64,000 nt of DNA from positions 24,992-88,991 of the forward strand of contig NW_020825617.1 in NCBI RefSeq assembly GCF_003286085.1, given 5' to 3'. The DNA is from Drosophila persimilis. Its lineage: Eukaryota > Arthropoda > Insecta > Diptera > Drosophilidae. Each line of letters opens with the position of its first letter. The stretch's first letter is position 1. Both the position numbers and the translations under genes were made by a program. Shown here one piece after another: positions 8,597-18,971 of the stretch. The notes beneath the pieces were generated by a model, which saw nothing but the letters and a program-made list of their open reading frames with translations, had not been told where the DNA came from and did no database searches.

Positions 8597-9937
8597 ATGG
8601 AAGAATTTAAAAACAAACAAAATGAGTCTGGCCCTCCCCAAATGCCAACAGGGAGCAATCCCAAACAGGGGAAGGCAGCGGCCCAAAGGCCTGGCCCGAC
8701 CCGGAAATCAGCAGGGAAAACCTGCGCGGCGGAAGATGCTAGGGAGAGCCCAAAGGGGTCCCATCCCGGTGTCGGGGTGGGTGGTGAATTGGCTCCCAAA
8801 ACCGATACCTTGGCAGAGTGGCTATGCAATCCTGCGGCTGCTCTGCCTGCTGGTAAAGTGGCGGGTGATGAGTCACCATCTACTAGTGTCAAAGCCAATC
8901 TTTTACATATGCCGATAGAAGGAGTGCTGGCAACATACTCCGTCGGCAGAACGCAAGCCAGATGTCCAGCCCGACGGACAAATGGATTAAGAAGGTTGAG
9001 TGGGCCTCGAAGGTGCTGCCGAACTTTGGCAAGGAAGCACCGAAGAAGGAAGCCCCTCAGCAAAAAAGGCAGCGCTCCCAGGAGACTCCGGGGCCGACAC
9101 CGAAGCGCTCCAGAGTGCTGCCTAACGCATCGTTCGCGCAGATTGCCAGAGAAAGGACGCTGATTGGCGTCCTGGACAAAGGCAGCGTGGACTCCCGGAT
9201 CCCTCGGAACCAGTGGAAGTGGGTGGAAGCGGCACTGGCCGACCGCTGCTTCGAGCTGCTGGAAAAGCAGCCTGGACCCCCCCCCCGTCTGCAGAGACAT
9301 GGGCTGGTACCAGGGCTGCATAAAAATCGTAGCCTGTGAAGATGAGCGCTCCGTACAGCTGTACAAAGCAGCGGTAGCGCAAGTCGGGGAAGTCTACCCA
9401 GGGGCGAAGCTCGTCGCTGTAGACTGGAGCGAAGTGCCCAGTAGACCAAGGGCGAGAGTCTGGGTGCCCGCCTCCATGAAGGAGCCGGAGCGCATCCTAA
9501 AAATGCTGCAAAGATGCAACCCCCACCTCCCAACAGCGGATTGGAAGGTGGTCAAAGTTGAGGCGACACAGGGCCCCACAAACCAGGCGGTGGTCGTCCT
9601 CAACAAAGAGTCGCTGGCCCCGATTGAGGCTGCCAAAGGCGAGCTCAATTTTGGGTTCAGCTCTGTGACCATAAAGGTCTACAAGTCGGATGCGGCGGCC
9701 GAGGCACGTCCTGTCGACAAGCCAGTCGAGCAGGACGCTGCCTCGGAGATCGAAGCACCCGACGATCACACAGAGATAGACCCAGAGGGCTACTCCACAG
9801 ATGGCACGCTGAGATGCGACTTCGAGGCGATGTGTTGCCACGAGGAAGTCGAGGACGATCCAGATGCCGACATTACAGTGGTGGAGAACACTAAGGATGT
9901 CCCTGAGGCTCCTTCAGATCAATCTCCACCACTGTAA
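8597..9937 (+). pseudogene. LINE ORF1 (Gag-like RNA-binding protein), two frame breaks
   Basis: From ATG 8597 one frame (MEEFKNKQNESGPP) reads to about 8940. Coding character then continues in another frame (WIKKVEWASKVLPNFGKEA, KRQRSQETPGPTPKRSR basic stretch, SFAQIARERTLIGVLDKG) to about 9280. It returns to the first frame after a run of ten C at about 9277-9288 (DMGWYQGCIKIVACEDE, WVPASMKEPERILKMLQRCN). The C run is a likely indel site. The latter half resembles the conserved ORF1 domain of insect LOA-type LINEs that I recall as DUF4780. No CCHC knuckles are seen. The last 41 bases overlap ORF2 in another frame. Confidence 0.65.
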
Positions 9938-12900
9938 AGCAGCATCCGCTGCTCTTATACTCCGCCTCGAAGAGAGCGGAGCAGACGTAGCCCTGATCCA
10001 GGAACCTTGGATAGTGGGAGACAAGGTTTGTGGATTAGGGTCGAAGGAGTACAAGATAATTGTAGCTCAACATGAAGGTAAAACTCGCACCTGCATTCTC
10101 GCCAGAAAGCACCTTAATATCTTTCTGCTCCATAATTATAGCGATAGCGACAACACGGCGGTAAGCCTAGAGCTGGAAGGGACACATCTAAGGCTGATGT
10201 CGTCCTACATGGCCCATGAGGGAAACGATCCCCCCAACGACCTTGTTCGCAAACTAGCCAGCGACAGCGAGAGGTCGGACATAGACCTATTAATAGGTTG
10301 CGATGCCAACGCTCACCACACTCAATGGGGGAGCTCGAACACAAATGCAAGGGGTGAGTCACTTTTCAGCTTCATCCTTAACTCAAATCTATTTATTTGT
10401 AATCGGGGCAACGACCCCACTTTTATAATTAAAAATCGACAGGAGGTTATTGACATCACCCTAGTGTCTTCCAACCTGTTAGACATAGTCAAGAGTTGGC
10501 AAGTCCTTGATGACCACTCCTTCTCTGACCACAGATACATCGAGACCACACTATCCCTCGAGTGTCCGAAACCTAAGGACTATATTAATCCCAGGAAAGC
10601 CAACTGGGAAAAATATAGCTCAGCCCTGGAGGACTTACTCCCCTCCAAAGCACCATCATGCCCTGACACAAAAGACGACCTAGATCGCCTAGTGAACAGG
10701 TTCACAGAGGCATGCAACAAAGCCTTCGCGGCAGCATGCCCCTCTAGCAAACCTAGGGGGAAAAAGAAACCCCCCTGGTGGTCAAAACAAATAGACATCC
10801 TACGTAAAAGCTGCAGGACCCTCTTCAACAGGGCCAAAAGCGCGAACGAGGAGAGCCACTGGGCAGACTATAAAATCAGTCTGTCACTATATAAAAAGGA
10901 AACAAGGAAAGCAAAAAGGGCCTCTTGGCAAAAATTTTGCTCGGAAATTGAGGAAACATCAGAGGCCGCAAGGCTTCGCAAGATTCTCTCAAAAACTAAC
11001 CCCTCGGTGGGGTATCTTAAAAGGAATGACGGCACGTGGACTAACTCCAGTGAGGAGTCCCTGCACATTCTACTAGACACACATTTTCCAGGGTGCACAA
11101 CCATCGAGACGGCACATCTTCCAGGAGAGGGACCGGTAACCTCGATGGATCACATCCTCACTAAACGTAACATAAGCTGGGCAATAAACAGCTTCAACCC
11201 GTTCAAATCGCCAGGCCCAGACCAGGTAATCCCGGCCCAACTTCAGAAGGCCGGGGATACGGCCATAAACTGGCTACAAGGTATCTTCAGGAAGATACTG
11301 GCTGTGGGTACAATGCCGCGAACATGGCTTAAGGCAAAGATAGTCTTCATTCCCAAAGCTGGGAAAGCCTCGCACTCAGCTGCAAAAGACTTTAGACCAA
11401 TCAGCCTATCGTCCTTCCTCCTCAAAACCTTTGAGAGACTCGTCGGGCTGCAACTGAGGACAACTATACACCCTCAGTTGCTGTCAGACGCACAGCATGC
11501 CTACCGGAAAGGAAAATCCACGGAAACGGCTCTTCATGAAGTGATCTCTGCGGTAGAGAAATCTCTGCATCACAAAGAGTACTCACTCATAGCATTTCTC
11601 GACATTGAGGGAGCTTTTAACAACGTTGTACCGGGTGCCATTACAGAAGCCCTGACTGACCTGGGGGTGGACCGTCACTTGGTGATGCTCATTGATCAAT
11701 TGCTCACATGCAGGACGGTGACATCATCGATGGGATCGTCCGCCCAGTCAAGGTATGTCAACAGAGGCACCCCGCAAGGTGGTGTCCTGTCTCCTCTTCT
11801 GTGGAACATAGCAGTCAACAAGATTCTATGGGACCTGGAGGGGGGGGGCTGCAAAGTCGTGGCCTATGCGGATGACGTTGCGATTATTTTCTCGGGGAAA
11901 TACCCCCAAACACTGTGCGACTTAATGTCCACAAAGCTAGCGCAACTGTCGGACTGGACGAAATCGCGCGGTCTGGGAGTAAATCCCTCAAAAACGGAAC
12001 TCGTGTTATTCACAAATAAATACAAGGTCCCGCCCCTCAACCCTCCAATACTACAAGGATGCAGGCTCTCCTTTAGCGACAGTGCCAGTTACTTAGGGTT
12101 GGTAATTGACAAGAAGCTTAACTGGAACCTGAATGTCAAAGACAGAGTGAAAAAGGCAATGACTGCACTCTATACATGCAAAAAAGCTATTGGGCTAAGA
12201 TGGGGTATGATCCCAAGCATAGTCCAATGGATATATCAAGCTATAGTTAGACCAATACTACTCTACGGAGTTACGGTGTGGTGGCCAGCCCTATCAAAAA
12301 GGGCGATCACCAAGCAACTGGGCAAAGTCCAGCGGACTGCCGCCCTATGCATCAGCGGAGCTCTCCGCACCACCCCAAATGATGCGCTAAATGCCATCCT
12401 ATGCCTACAGAGCCTTGAACTCGCAGGAAAGGAACGGGCAGAAGCAGCAGCAATACGTCTAAGAGACTCAGATCAATGGGTGACACAGTGCATAGGTCAC
12501 TCAGCCATATTAAATAGCAGTACTGTCCCCTCAAAAACAGACTACCAAGTTCCAAGAGAGTATACAGACACTCCCTTCGACACAATCATCCCTCATAGAG
12601 ACGAATGGCTCGAGGGACTCCCAGGCCCTGAAGGGGCCATAAGCATCTTCACAGATGGATCAAAGCTGGACGACAGAGTCGGAGGGGGAATCTACTCTGA
12701 ACAGCTAAACATAAGGCATTCCTTCAGACTCCCAGATCATTGCAGTGTCTTTCAAGCGGAAGTCATAGCAATCAGGGAGGCACTAGACTGCCTACAAGCG
12801 GCTGCCGTCACGGCAACCAAGCTAAACATTTATAGCGACAGCCAAGCTGCGATCAAATCGCTAAGCGCGATTTCCTCGAACTCGGCCACCGTGGCAGACT

Positions 12901-13484
12901 GCCGCAAATCTCTACACGAGATGGCTCAGCAATTTGCTATTAGCCTAATTTGGGTCCCGGGCCACCGGGACATCGAGGGCAACTGTATAGCGGACGAGCT
13001 GGCCAGATCTGGCACTACAATCCCCCTTCTCCAAGACAAGGAGGATATCTGTATGCCAATGGCCACCTGTAAGCTCATCATAAGGGAGCAATACAAGCGA
13101 CTAAAAAACGATATGTGGCAAACAGTGCCACGATGTCGCACAACTCGGCAAACATGGCCGACCATGGACATGAAGCGCACCTCCGAGCTCCTCAAGTTAA
13201 GCAGGAAAAGGTGCAGCGTAGTCACTCGTTCCCTCACGGGACACTGGCTAATAGGCACTCACGCTAACAGGCTGGGGGCCCCACATAACGATTTTTGTCG
13301 CAGCTGTAGAGACGAGGAAGAGGAGGAGACAGTGGAACATCTGTTCTGCTCCTGCCCGGCTCTCAGCAGAAGAAGGCTACAACACCTGGGCTCAGCCTTT
13401 CTACACGACATCTCAGAGATGTCCAAACTATGTCCCAGAAGGATAGCGAACTTTGTGAGAGCATCTGGATGGGATAATTGCTGA
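9897..13484 (+). CDS. LINE ORF2: endonuclease, reverse transcriptase, RNase H
   Basis: An uninterrupted frame of about 1195 codons from ATG 9897 (MSLRLLQINL). An in-frame ATG at 9864 is less likely because the endonuclease starts at LLQINL. Domains in order: AP endonuclease (QINLHH, LIQEPWI, GCDANAHHTQW, FSDHRY, residues about 4-225); RT with fingers (FRPISLSSFLLKTFERLV), PQGGVLSPLLWN and catalytic YADD in VVAYADDVAII (about residues 480-730); RNase H (IFTDGSKLDD, FQAEVIAIREAL, YSDSQAAIKSL, WVPGHRDIEGN; about 910-1050); and a C-terminal Cys/His motif (FCRSCRDEEEEE...HLFCSC). The protein nicks target DNA and copies LINE RNA by target-primed reverse transcription. Integrity suggests recent insertion. 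Confidence 0.9.
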   Translation: MSLRLLQINLHHCKAASAALILRLEESGADVALIQEPWIVGDKVCGLGSKEYKIIVAQHEGKTRTCILARKHLNIFLLHNYSDSDNTAVSLELEGTHLRLMSSYMAHEGNDPPNDLVRKLASDSERSDIDLLIGCDANAHHTQWGSSNTNARGESLFSFILNSNLFICNRGNDPTFIIKNRQEVIDITLVSSNLLDIVKSWQVLDDHSFSDHRYIETTLSLECPKPKDYINPRKANWEKYSSALEDLLPSKAPSCPDTKDDLDRLVNRFTEACNKAFAAACPSSKPRGKKKPPWWSKQIDILRKSCRTLFNRAKSANEESHWADYKISLSLYKKETRKAKRASWQKFCSEIEETSEAARLRKILSKTNPSVGYLKRNDGTWTNSSEESLHILLDTHFPGCTTIETAHLPGEGPVTSMDHILTKRNISWAINSFNPFKSPGPDQVIPAQLQKAGDTAINWLQGIFRKILAVGTMPRTWLKAKIVFIPKAGKASHSAAKDFRPISLSSFLLKTFERLVGLQLRTTIHPQLLSDAQHAYRKGKSTETALHEVISAVEKSLHHKEYSLIAFLDIEGAFNNVVPGAITEALTDLGVDRHLVMLIDQLLTCRTVTSSMGSSAQSRYVNRGTPQGGVLSPLLWNIAVNKILWDLEGGGCKVVAYADDVAIIFSGKYPQTLCDLMSTKLAQLSDWTKSRGLGVNPSKTELVLFTNKYKVPPLNPPILQGCRLSFSDSASYLGLVIDKKLNWNLNVKDRVKKAMTALYTCKKAIGLRWGMIPSIVQWIYQAIVRPILLYGVTVWWPALSKRAITKQLGKVQRTAALCISGALRTTPNDALNAILCLQSLELAGKERAEAAAIRLRDSDQWVTQCIGHSAILNSSTVPSKTDYQVPREYTDTPFDTIIPHRDEWLEGLPGPEGAISIFTDGSKLDDRVGGGIYSEQLNIRHSFRLPDHCSVFQAEVIAIREALDCLQAAAVTATKLNIYSDSQAAIKSLSAISSNSATVADCRKSLHEMAQQFAISLIWVPGHRDIEGNCIADELARSGTTIPLLQDKEDICMPMATCKLIIREQYKRLKNDMWQTVPRCRTTRQTWPTMDMKRTSELLKLSRKRCSVVTRSLTGHWLIGTHANRLGAPHNDFCRSCRDEEEEETVEHLFCSCPALSRRRLQHLGSAFLHDISEMSKLCPRRIANFVRASGWDNC

Positions 13485-13607
13485 CAGGAAGTCTCACAAC
13501 GCAGGAAGGAAATGATCCTATGCGGTATCACAACGGGCCGAAACCGGCCTAAGTGTGACGGGCTCCGAGCGAGCCCGGCAGCCGCCTCAACCTAACCTAA
13601 CCTAACC
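13485..13607 (+). other. LINE 3' UTR and (CCTAA)n tail
   Basis: A short 3' UTR ends in about three and a half CCTAA units (13589-13607), directly followed by the target duplication. A simple-repeat tail rather than poly(A) is typical of I/R1/LOA-type LINEs. Confidence 0.8.
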
Positions 13608-13619
13608 TTTCTAGCCCAT
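13608..13619. repeat. LINE target-site duplication, right copy
   Basis: Exact copy of 8088-8099 (TTTCTAGCCCAT). Confidence 0.9.
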
Positions 13620-13725
13620 AAATCATCCAGTCCAGAGTTGTCAGGCTTAACATTCGATAGTACGTTACATGTGTGTTTGTCGAAGCAGCAGCAAGCTCAG
13701 TTAGCAGAGACGGTCAGCTTATTTC
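13620..13725 (+). pseudogene. pol: Element B pol fragment between LINE and C array
   Basis: About 106 bp of the protease-RT linker of B. In phase it reads CLSKQQQAQLAETVSLF, which joins directly to the RT reading FAKQGLGKTGWLSHEIEVG at 28764 after the C array. This is the usual segment (…LFPSFAK.GLGKT…) just before a Ty3/gypsy RT, so the insertion split the gene here. Confidence 0.8.
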
Positions 13726-13729
13726 CCTC
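13726..13729. repeat. Target-site duplication of the C array, left copy (CCTC)
   Basis: CCTC before the first C LTR and again at 28760-28763 after the last. Removing 13730-28763 restores B pol reading. Confidence 0.85.
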
Positions 13730-13947
13730 TGTGGCGCGGTTCTTGTTTTACTTTTATTAACTTCTTTATTCTACGTCTCTTTCATCTTCTTGTCGATCGT
13801 CGAATTAATTGCCTCCGACTTATCGCAGTATTATATCGCATCAAAACTATCGCATAAAACCTATCGCATAAAACCTATCGGGATCGGGGCTAATATCGGT
13901 AAGGGCTAATATGGGGTTGGTTAGGGTTAATATGGGGTTGCCTTACA
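13730..13947 (-). repeat. Element C LTR 1
   Basis: 218 bp, TGT...ACA. Relative to the others it has C for T in GGGGCTAATATCGG. On the minus strand it begins TGTAAGGCAACCCC and contains TTAGGG-like motifs and about five imperfect 14-bp repeats of the type CGATAGGTTTTATG. Confidence 0.9.
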
Positions 13948-13963
13948 GCTCGGCCATCCTGAC
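13948..13963 (-). other. tRNA-Leu 5'-half-like sequence at the 3' end of C unit 1
   Basis: On the minus strand GTCAGGATGGCCGAGC directly precedes the U3 start TGTAAGGC, where a polypurine tract is expected. It equals, from memory, the first 16 bases of eukaryotic tRNA-Leu(CAG/AAG). The match partly resumes in U3 with TAAGGC. The same 16-mer occurs at 18885-18900 and 23823-23838. Confidence 0.6.
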
Positions 13964-14034
13964 AAATGGATCGCCCTCGATCCTTACAATTGGTTACTTT
14001 TATTATCTACTAGGCTAAAATTATAAAATACAGA

Positions 14035-17000
14035 TTAGTAAGAGATAGTTCTACACTGATCACGCCAATTTACATATTTCCGAAGTCGACAGGCTTCTAT
14101 TACACCGTCGTACGGAATCTGAGATACTTGACAATTATCAATGTCAGTTATAACATATCGATCATTTGGTAAATTTTTTTTGATAATGTATGGTCCTTTA
14201 AATTTTGGTATAAATTTCTTATTTGTACCTATCGTAGTGTCAACGTTTCGTACGAGAACAAAGTCTCCTTCTTTAAATTCTATATGTTTTCTAATATTTT
14301 TATCATAATAGTGTTTTATCTTAGTTTGGTTTTCAGTTATTTTATCTAATACTCCTTTCCGAATTGCTATTAAGTCTCTATTTGGTTTTGGATTATTTTT
14401 GTCTTCTAGAAATTCCGTTAAAGCGTCAATATCACAGCCTCTTTGCTGAACACCGAATAGTACCACCGATGGTATTTCCCCAGTAACCGAATGTTTTGAA
14501 TTCTTTATTGCATATTCCGCTTTTGTGAGTAGTTTACACCAATCTGAATGTTGCAATGGTTCAGTTATCTTTGCTAACATACTTTTCATTGTTCTATTTA
14601 CTCTCTCCACTTGCCCATTTGCCTGTGGTGAGGCAGTTGCTGCTCTAACATGTTCAATGTTGTTACTTAGCATGAACTCGCTGAATTCCAACGATGTGAA
14701 ACATGAGCCCCTATCACTGACAATTCTCCTAGGTCTGCTGTAATTTTCAAAATATTTCGTTAAGCATGCGCAAACTTCCTTAGTACTAGTTGTGTTTGCA
14801 GAATACAATTTGACAAACTTTGTGAACCCATCAATGACTACCAATATGTGTTTCTTTTTATTAATGACTGAGGGGAGAGGTCCGAAATGGTCAATATGCA
14901 ATGTGTCGAATGGAATTGGTCTTTTCGGTATACTATGTAATGAGCGATTGTTGGAATGGGACGGAAGGCTAAATGTAATACACTTAATGCAATTTTTTAT
15001 AAAACTATCAACTTTTGCGGTCATATTCGGAAACCAATAATGTTTCTTAATTTCAGTTACACATTTTTCAACTCCCAAATGGCACAATTTTTCGTGAACA
15101 GTTCTTATTAAATTATTTTCCATTTCTGACGGGACATAAAGCAATTCGAAATCAGCATATTTTCTATAAACAATACCATCTTCCAATACTGGTTCTCTTT
15201 CTAACTTATCCTTTAACTGAATTATAGTGCTATCTCTATTTTGCGTGACCTGAAGCTGAAAATTGATGTCATCTATATCTATAACTGAAACTATTCGATC
15301 CTTATTATTGTTTTCCTGAACTGAAACTTTTGGTTCGTAACTGAATTCTGGACTTATTGTGGGGTATCTACTTAAGCCATCGACATGGGGCATGTTTTTA
15401 CCACTTCGATGATTCACTGTGTAGTCATAATTTTCAAGTTCAAGGGCCCATCTAGCAATTTTTGAATTTACAGTTTTCTTACATAAGGTTAGAGTAAGGG
15501 CATTACAATCGGTTATTATTCGGAACGGTATTCCTTCAATGTAAATCTTAAATTTATTCAATGAGTAGATTATGGCTAGAGTTTCTAATTCATAACTTTC
15601 TGCTGGCGTTGTTGCTTGAGAAAAATATGAGATTGGATGAAATTTGTTATCATCCTGTTTTTGTAATAAAATTCCTCCAAACCCTTCGGCACTAGCGTCA
15701 CAATGCAGTTCTGTTTCCTTAGTCGGACTATACAGGGCTAGAACTGGTGCTGAGGCCAGTCTCTCACAGAGATAATTAAATATTGTTACACATTTGTCAT
15801 CTAACTCAAATTTCCCTATAGTTTTTGTCAGAGCTTGCAATGGTTTGGCAACTTTCGAGTAACCCGGAATGAATCTCCTGAAGTAAGAGAAGAGTCCTAA
15901 ACATTTTTGCATATCTGCGGAATTAGTAGGTTTCGGAAGGTGCTTAATTGTCGTGATGTGATCATTATTTGGCTTAATTCCATCCTTGCTTAATGTGAAT
16001 CCCAGATTTTCTATACTAGTGTAACAAAACAGACACTTGCTTAACTTGATTTCTAATCTATATTCTGCTAGGAGGCGTAATACTTTACTTAAGACAACAA
16101 AGTGTTCTTCTATAGTTTTTGTTCCGATTGCAATGTCATCCATGTATACAACTACATTTCCTTGTTTTATTAATGGCCCGAATATATTGTTTACAAATCG
16201 CTGAAAGACAGCTGATGCGTTTCGCAAACCGAATGGCATGCTAAGATATTCGTATTGTCCGTTTGGTGTCACAAAAGATGTAAATTGAATTGAATTCTCT
16301 GCCACCTTCACCTGGTGGAAACTACTTTTCAGATCCAGAAGGGAGAAATACTTATTACCTTCCATTCTCTCTATGCAATCATTTATAAGTGGCAATGGGT
16401 ACCCATCCCTTACTGTTATCTTATTTAATTGTCTATAATCAACGCACAGCCATTTCTCACCTGATTTTTTTTTTGTCAGTACAATTGCAGAGGTATAAGG
16501 GGAATTCTCGGTCTGATGTGGCCTTCAGCCAGCAATTCTTCAATAAGTTTGTCAACTACTCTTTTGTCATGATATGAAAGCTTTCTTGGTGTTGAATATA
16601 TTGGGGCTTGTGACATAATTTTTATCTTCATTTCATACTTATGTTCAATGGCTGGTATGTTGGGCAGGTCTAAATAATTTAATTCAATTAATGTTCGGAT
16701 TTCACTACGCGAGTTTTCACTAAGTTTGTAATCAATATTGTAATCCTCAATGTCAATTTTTTCTATATTGTAAATATTCTGAATATCGGAAGTTTGCTCA
16801 ATTACATCTAGAAGCGCATTACTTATCGGAAGTTCACTGTTATTCGGGGGTTTTTTTTTAATGCTACCTGCTGTCTCATTCACTAATTTGTCTAATTTAT
16901 GGTCTAATGTTTCTGAATTATTAATTGGTATTTTTGATTTTTGAAGGGGTTCATAGCTATTAGCAGTGTCAACCGGATGCGTGGGAGTTAGTTGATCTAA

Positions 17001-18590
17001 GGCTATATCGTTGGAAACAATTATGCTAGGCGAAATGGTTTTTTTCTCACTTAATTTGAAACTTAAATTTTCAATTTTATTTGTCTCGGGCTTATGATGT
17101 TCATAAAATGATAATTTTAACTTATACTTCTTCAAAAAAGGTCTACCCAATAGCAAATCTTCTGACATGTATTCATCTGGCATAATGTAAAACAAAATTA
17201 TATTTTCAATGTCATGATAGGTTATGTGTAAGTAAATTTTTCCGTAAGTGAAAAGATGTGAGCCGTTGACGCTACGTAGGTTCGATGGTAAAAGAGTGTA
17301 TTTTTTGATGTTTTGGAATCGTAATGTTGAAGCTCTCACAATATTAACGGCGCTGCCCGTGTCGAACATAGCGGAAAGAATATTTTTATAAGTTTTGCGT
17401 TTTGGATCAGTGTAAAAATATACCCCTACCTGGTCAAATATCGGAACAAATGGGTATTCGTCGCTGTCTTCATCTCTGGGAGTTTTCGGTTCCATTGCTG
17501 ATTTGGTGTACTTTTGCTCCGGACACGTCTTTATAGTGTGGCTGAGAGAGCCGCAACGGAAGCAGGACCCCTTCGCACGTTTGGGAGCCTTGCAATCTGA
17601 AGCGTAGTGTCCAAACAACGAACAATTGTAGCATCGCATCTCACCATTCGATGTTAATGAAGATTGTGCTGAAGCTGAAGTTGAAGCTGAAGTTAAAGCT
17701 GAAGTTAAAGCTGAAGTTGAAGCTGAAGAGATAGTCGATGAGTTCCACTTTGGTTTGTTTTTTGCTCTTAAGTCTGCATATCGATGAGATAATTCCTTAA
17801 GCTCATTGATGGTCTTCGCTCCATACAGCAAGGCAATGGCTGGCGACGTGTCACGGAAACCGTCGATGATAAAGTGGACTGCTTCAATCTCACATACACT
17901 TGCACGCAACGCCAACTCTTGCATCTGCAAAATGTACCCCATAACGGATGTTTTTGCCGGAATGTAGAAAGTTTTCTGAAGTTTCATTACTAATTCGGTT
18001 GTCGAACATGCCTTGTCAAATGTTTTCAGAAAGTTGGTTTTAAATTGATCATAATTTTCTGAAGTGTCAAGCCGCATAAATGTGTCTGCCTCTGAATTTG
18101 GTGCCATTAATAAGCGTGCGCATCGTAGCTTGTAGGCGTCACTTTCATCAACAGCAGAACAAGCTAACTCTAATTTCATAATCCACAATCCAGCGTCTTG
18201 GTCCCTCGGATTCGAGAATGGGACCATTGCACGGATCACTTCTTTGACGCTGCTGCTCTCCGCCATTAGTTTTGTGAGCAAAGCCCTTTTTTGTAATATT
18301 CTAATGGCGGCATCTAACTCTTCTTCTTCTGGTATGCGTGCCTTGCCGACCACCGGCGTCAGCGTGTCGGCGTCGTTTTCCAAATTAGGGTCGGCCGGAA
18401 TGTCAGGGTCGTTGTCGGCTGAAGCATTAAATTTGGTCGGAACTACAGGGCTGGTTGGACGATCAGGGACATAACCAATCTCGTACGCGAGTTTCTGCAG
18501 CTGCCGCAAAGTTGCATTGCTCGAGTGCGCAATTCCTTGCCCGTCCATCCAGTCCAAAAGCTGCTGCTTCTCAATGGCAGCGGGGTTCAT
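14035..18590 (-). pseudogene. gag-pol: Element C unit 1 gag-pol, frameshifted
   Basis: Gag, protease and the start of RT read from 18590 down to about 16500. A single-base loss near 16500 (GAATTCTCGG where units 2 and 3 have GAATCACTCGG) then breaks the frame before the RT palm. The downstream frame 16395-14035 keeps YMDD, RNase H and integrase. Other unit-specific changes: Trp for Arg in the KRLCVDYRQLN motif, loss of three codons (KNF) in the RNase H-integrase spacer, and presence of four integrase codons (PSVV) that units 2 and 3 lack. It is therefore not the direct parent of units 2 and 3. Confidence 0.9.
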
Positions 18591-18650
18591 ACTGACTTTG
18601 ATTAAAATTTGAATAACTGTAGGCGTTTTTAAAGTAGCTTTGGATTGCGT

Positions 18651-18663
18651 ATCCCACTTCTGA
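18651..18663 (-). promoter_or_regulatory. Primer-binding site of C unit 1, tRNA-Leu type, offset
   Basis: On the minus strand TCAGAAGTGGGAT starts three bases after the LTR. It is complementary to the tRNA-Leu(CAG) 3' region but skips the terminal CCA and two or three further bases. This internal priming agrees with what I recall for mdg3-type elements. Same site at 23589-23601 and 28526-28538. Confidence 0.6.
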
Positions 18664-18666
18664 AGT

Positions 18667-18884
18667 TGTGGCGCGGTTCTTGTTTTACTTTTATTAACTT
18701 CTTTATTCTACGTCTCTTTCATCTTCTTGTCGATCGTCGAATTAATTGCCTCCGACTTATCGCAGTATTATATCGCATCAAAACTATCGCATAAAACCTA
18801 TCGCATAAAACCTATCGGGATCGGGGTTAATATCGGTAAGGGCTAATATGGGGTTGGTTAGGGTTAATATGGGGTTGCCTTACA
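18667..18884 (-). repeat. Element C LTR 2
   Basis: 218 bp; shared between units 1 and 2, serving as 5' LTR of unit 1 and 3' LTR of unit 2. No flanking duplication at this internal position. Confidence 0.9.
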
Positions 18885-18900
18885 GCTCGGCCATCCTGAC
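18885..18900 (-). other. tRNA-Leu 5'-half-like sequence, C unit 2
   Basis: Same 16-mer (minus strand GTCAGGATGGCCGAGC) immediately before the U3 start of unit 2. Confidence 0.6.
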
Positions 18901-18971
18901 AAATGGATCGCCCTCGATCCTTACAATTGGTTACTTTTATTATCTACTAGGCTAAAATTATAAAATACAGA

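Larger units (their letters stand above)
8100..13607 (+). mobile_element. Full-length non-LTR retrotransposon (I/LOA-like LINE with RNase H)
   Basis: 5508 bp flanked by a perfect 12-bp target duplication. It has a 5' UTR of about 0.5 kb, ORF1, ORF2 and a tail of CCTAA repeats instead of poly(A). ORF2 has an apurinic endonuclease, RT, RNase H and a C-terminal zinc motif, the layout of the I, LOA and R1 groups. An ORF1 without visible CCHC knuckles favours LOA-like, but this was not tested. It inserted into B pol in the same orientation. Confidence 0.85.

Noticed and set aside
13589..13607. CCTAACCTAACC as telomeric repeat
   Set aside because: It is the short 3' tail of the LINE, bounded by the target duplication. 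Flies do not use this telomere repeat.
14525..14743. Plus-strand frames inside C units (14525, 18244 and their copies) with hydrophobic translations
   Set aside because: They are exact shadows opposite integrase and Gag and recur only because the units are repeated.
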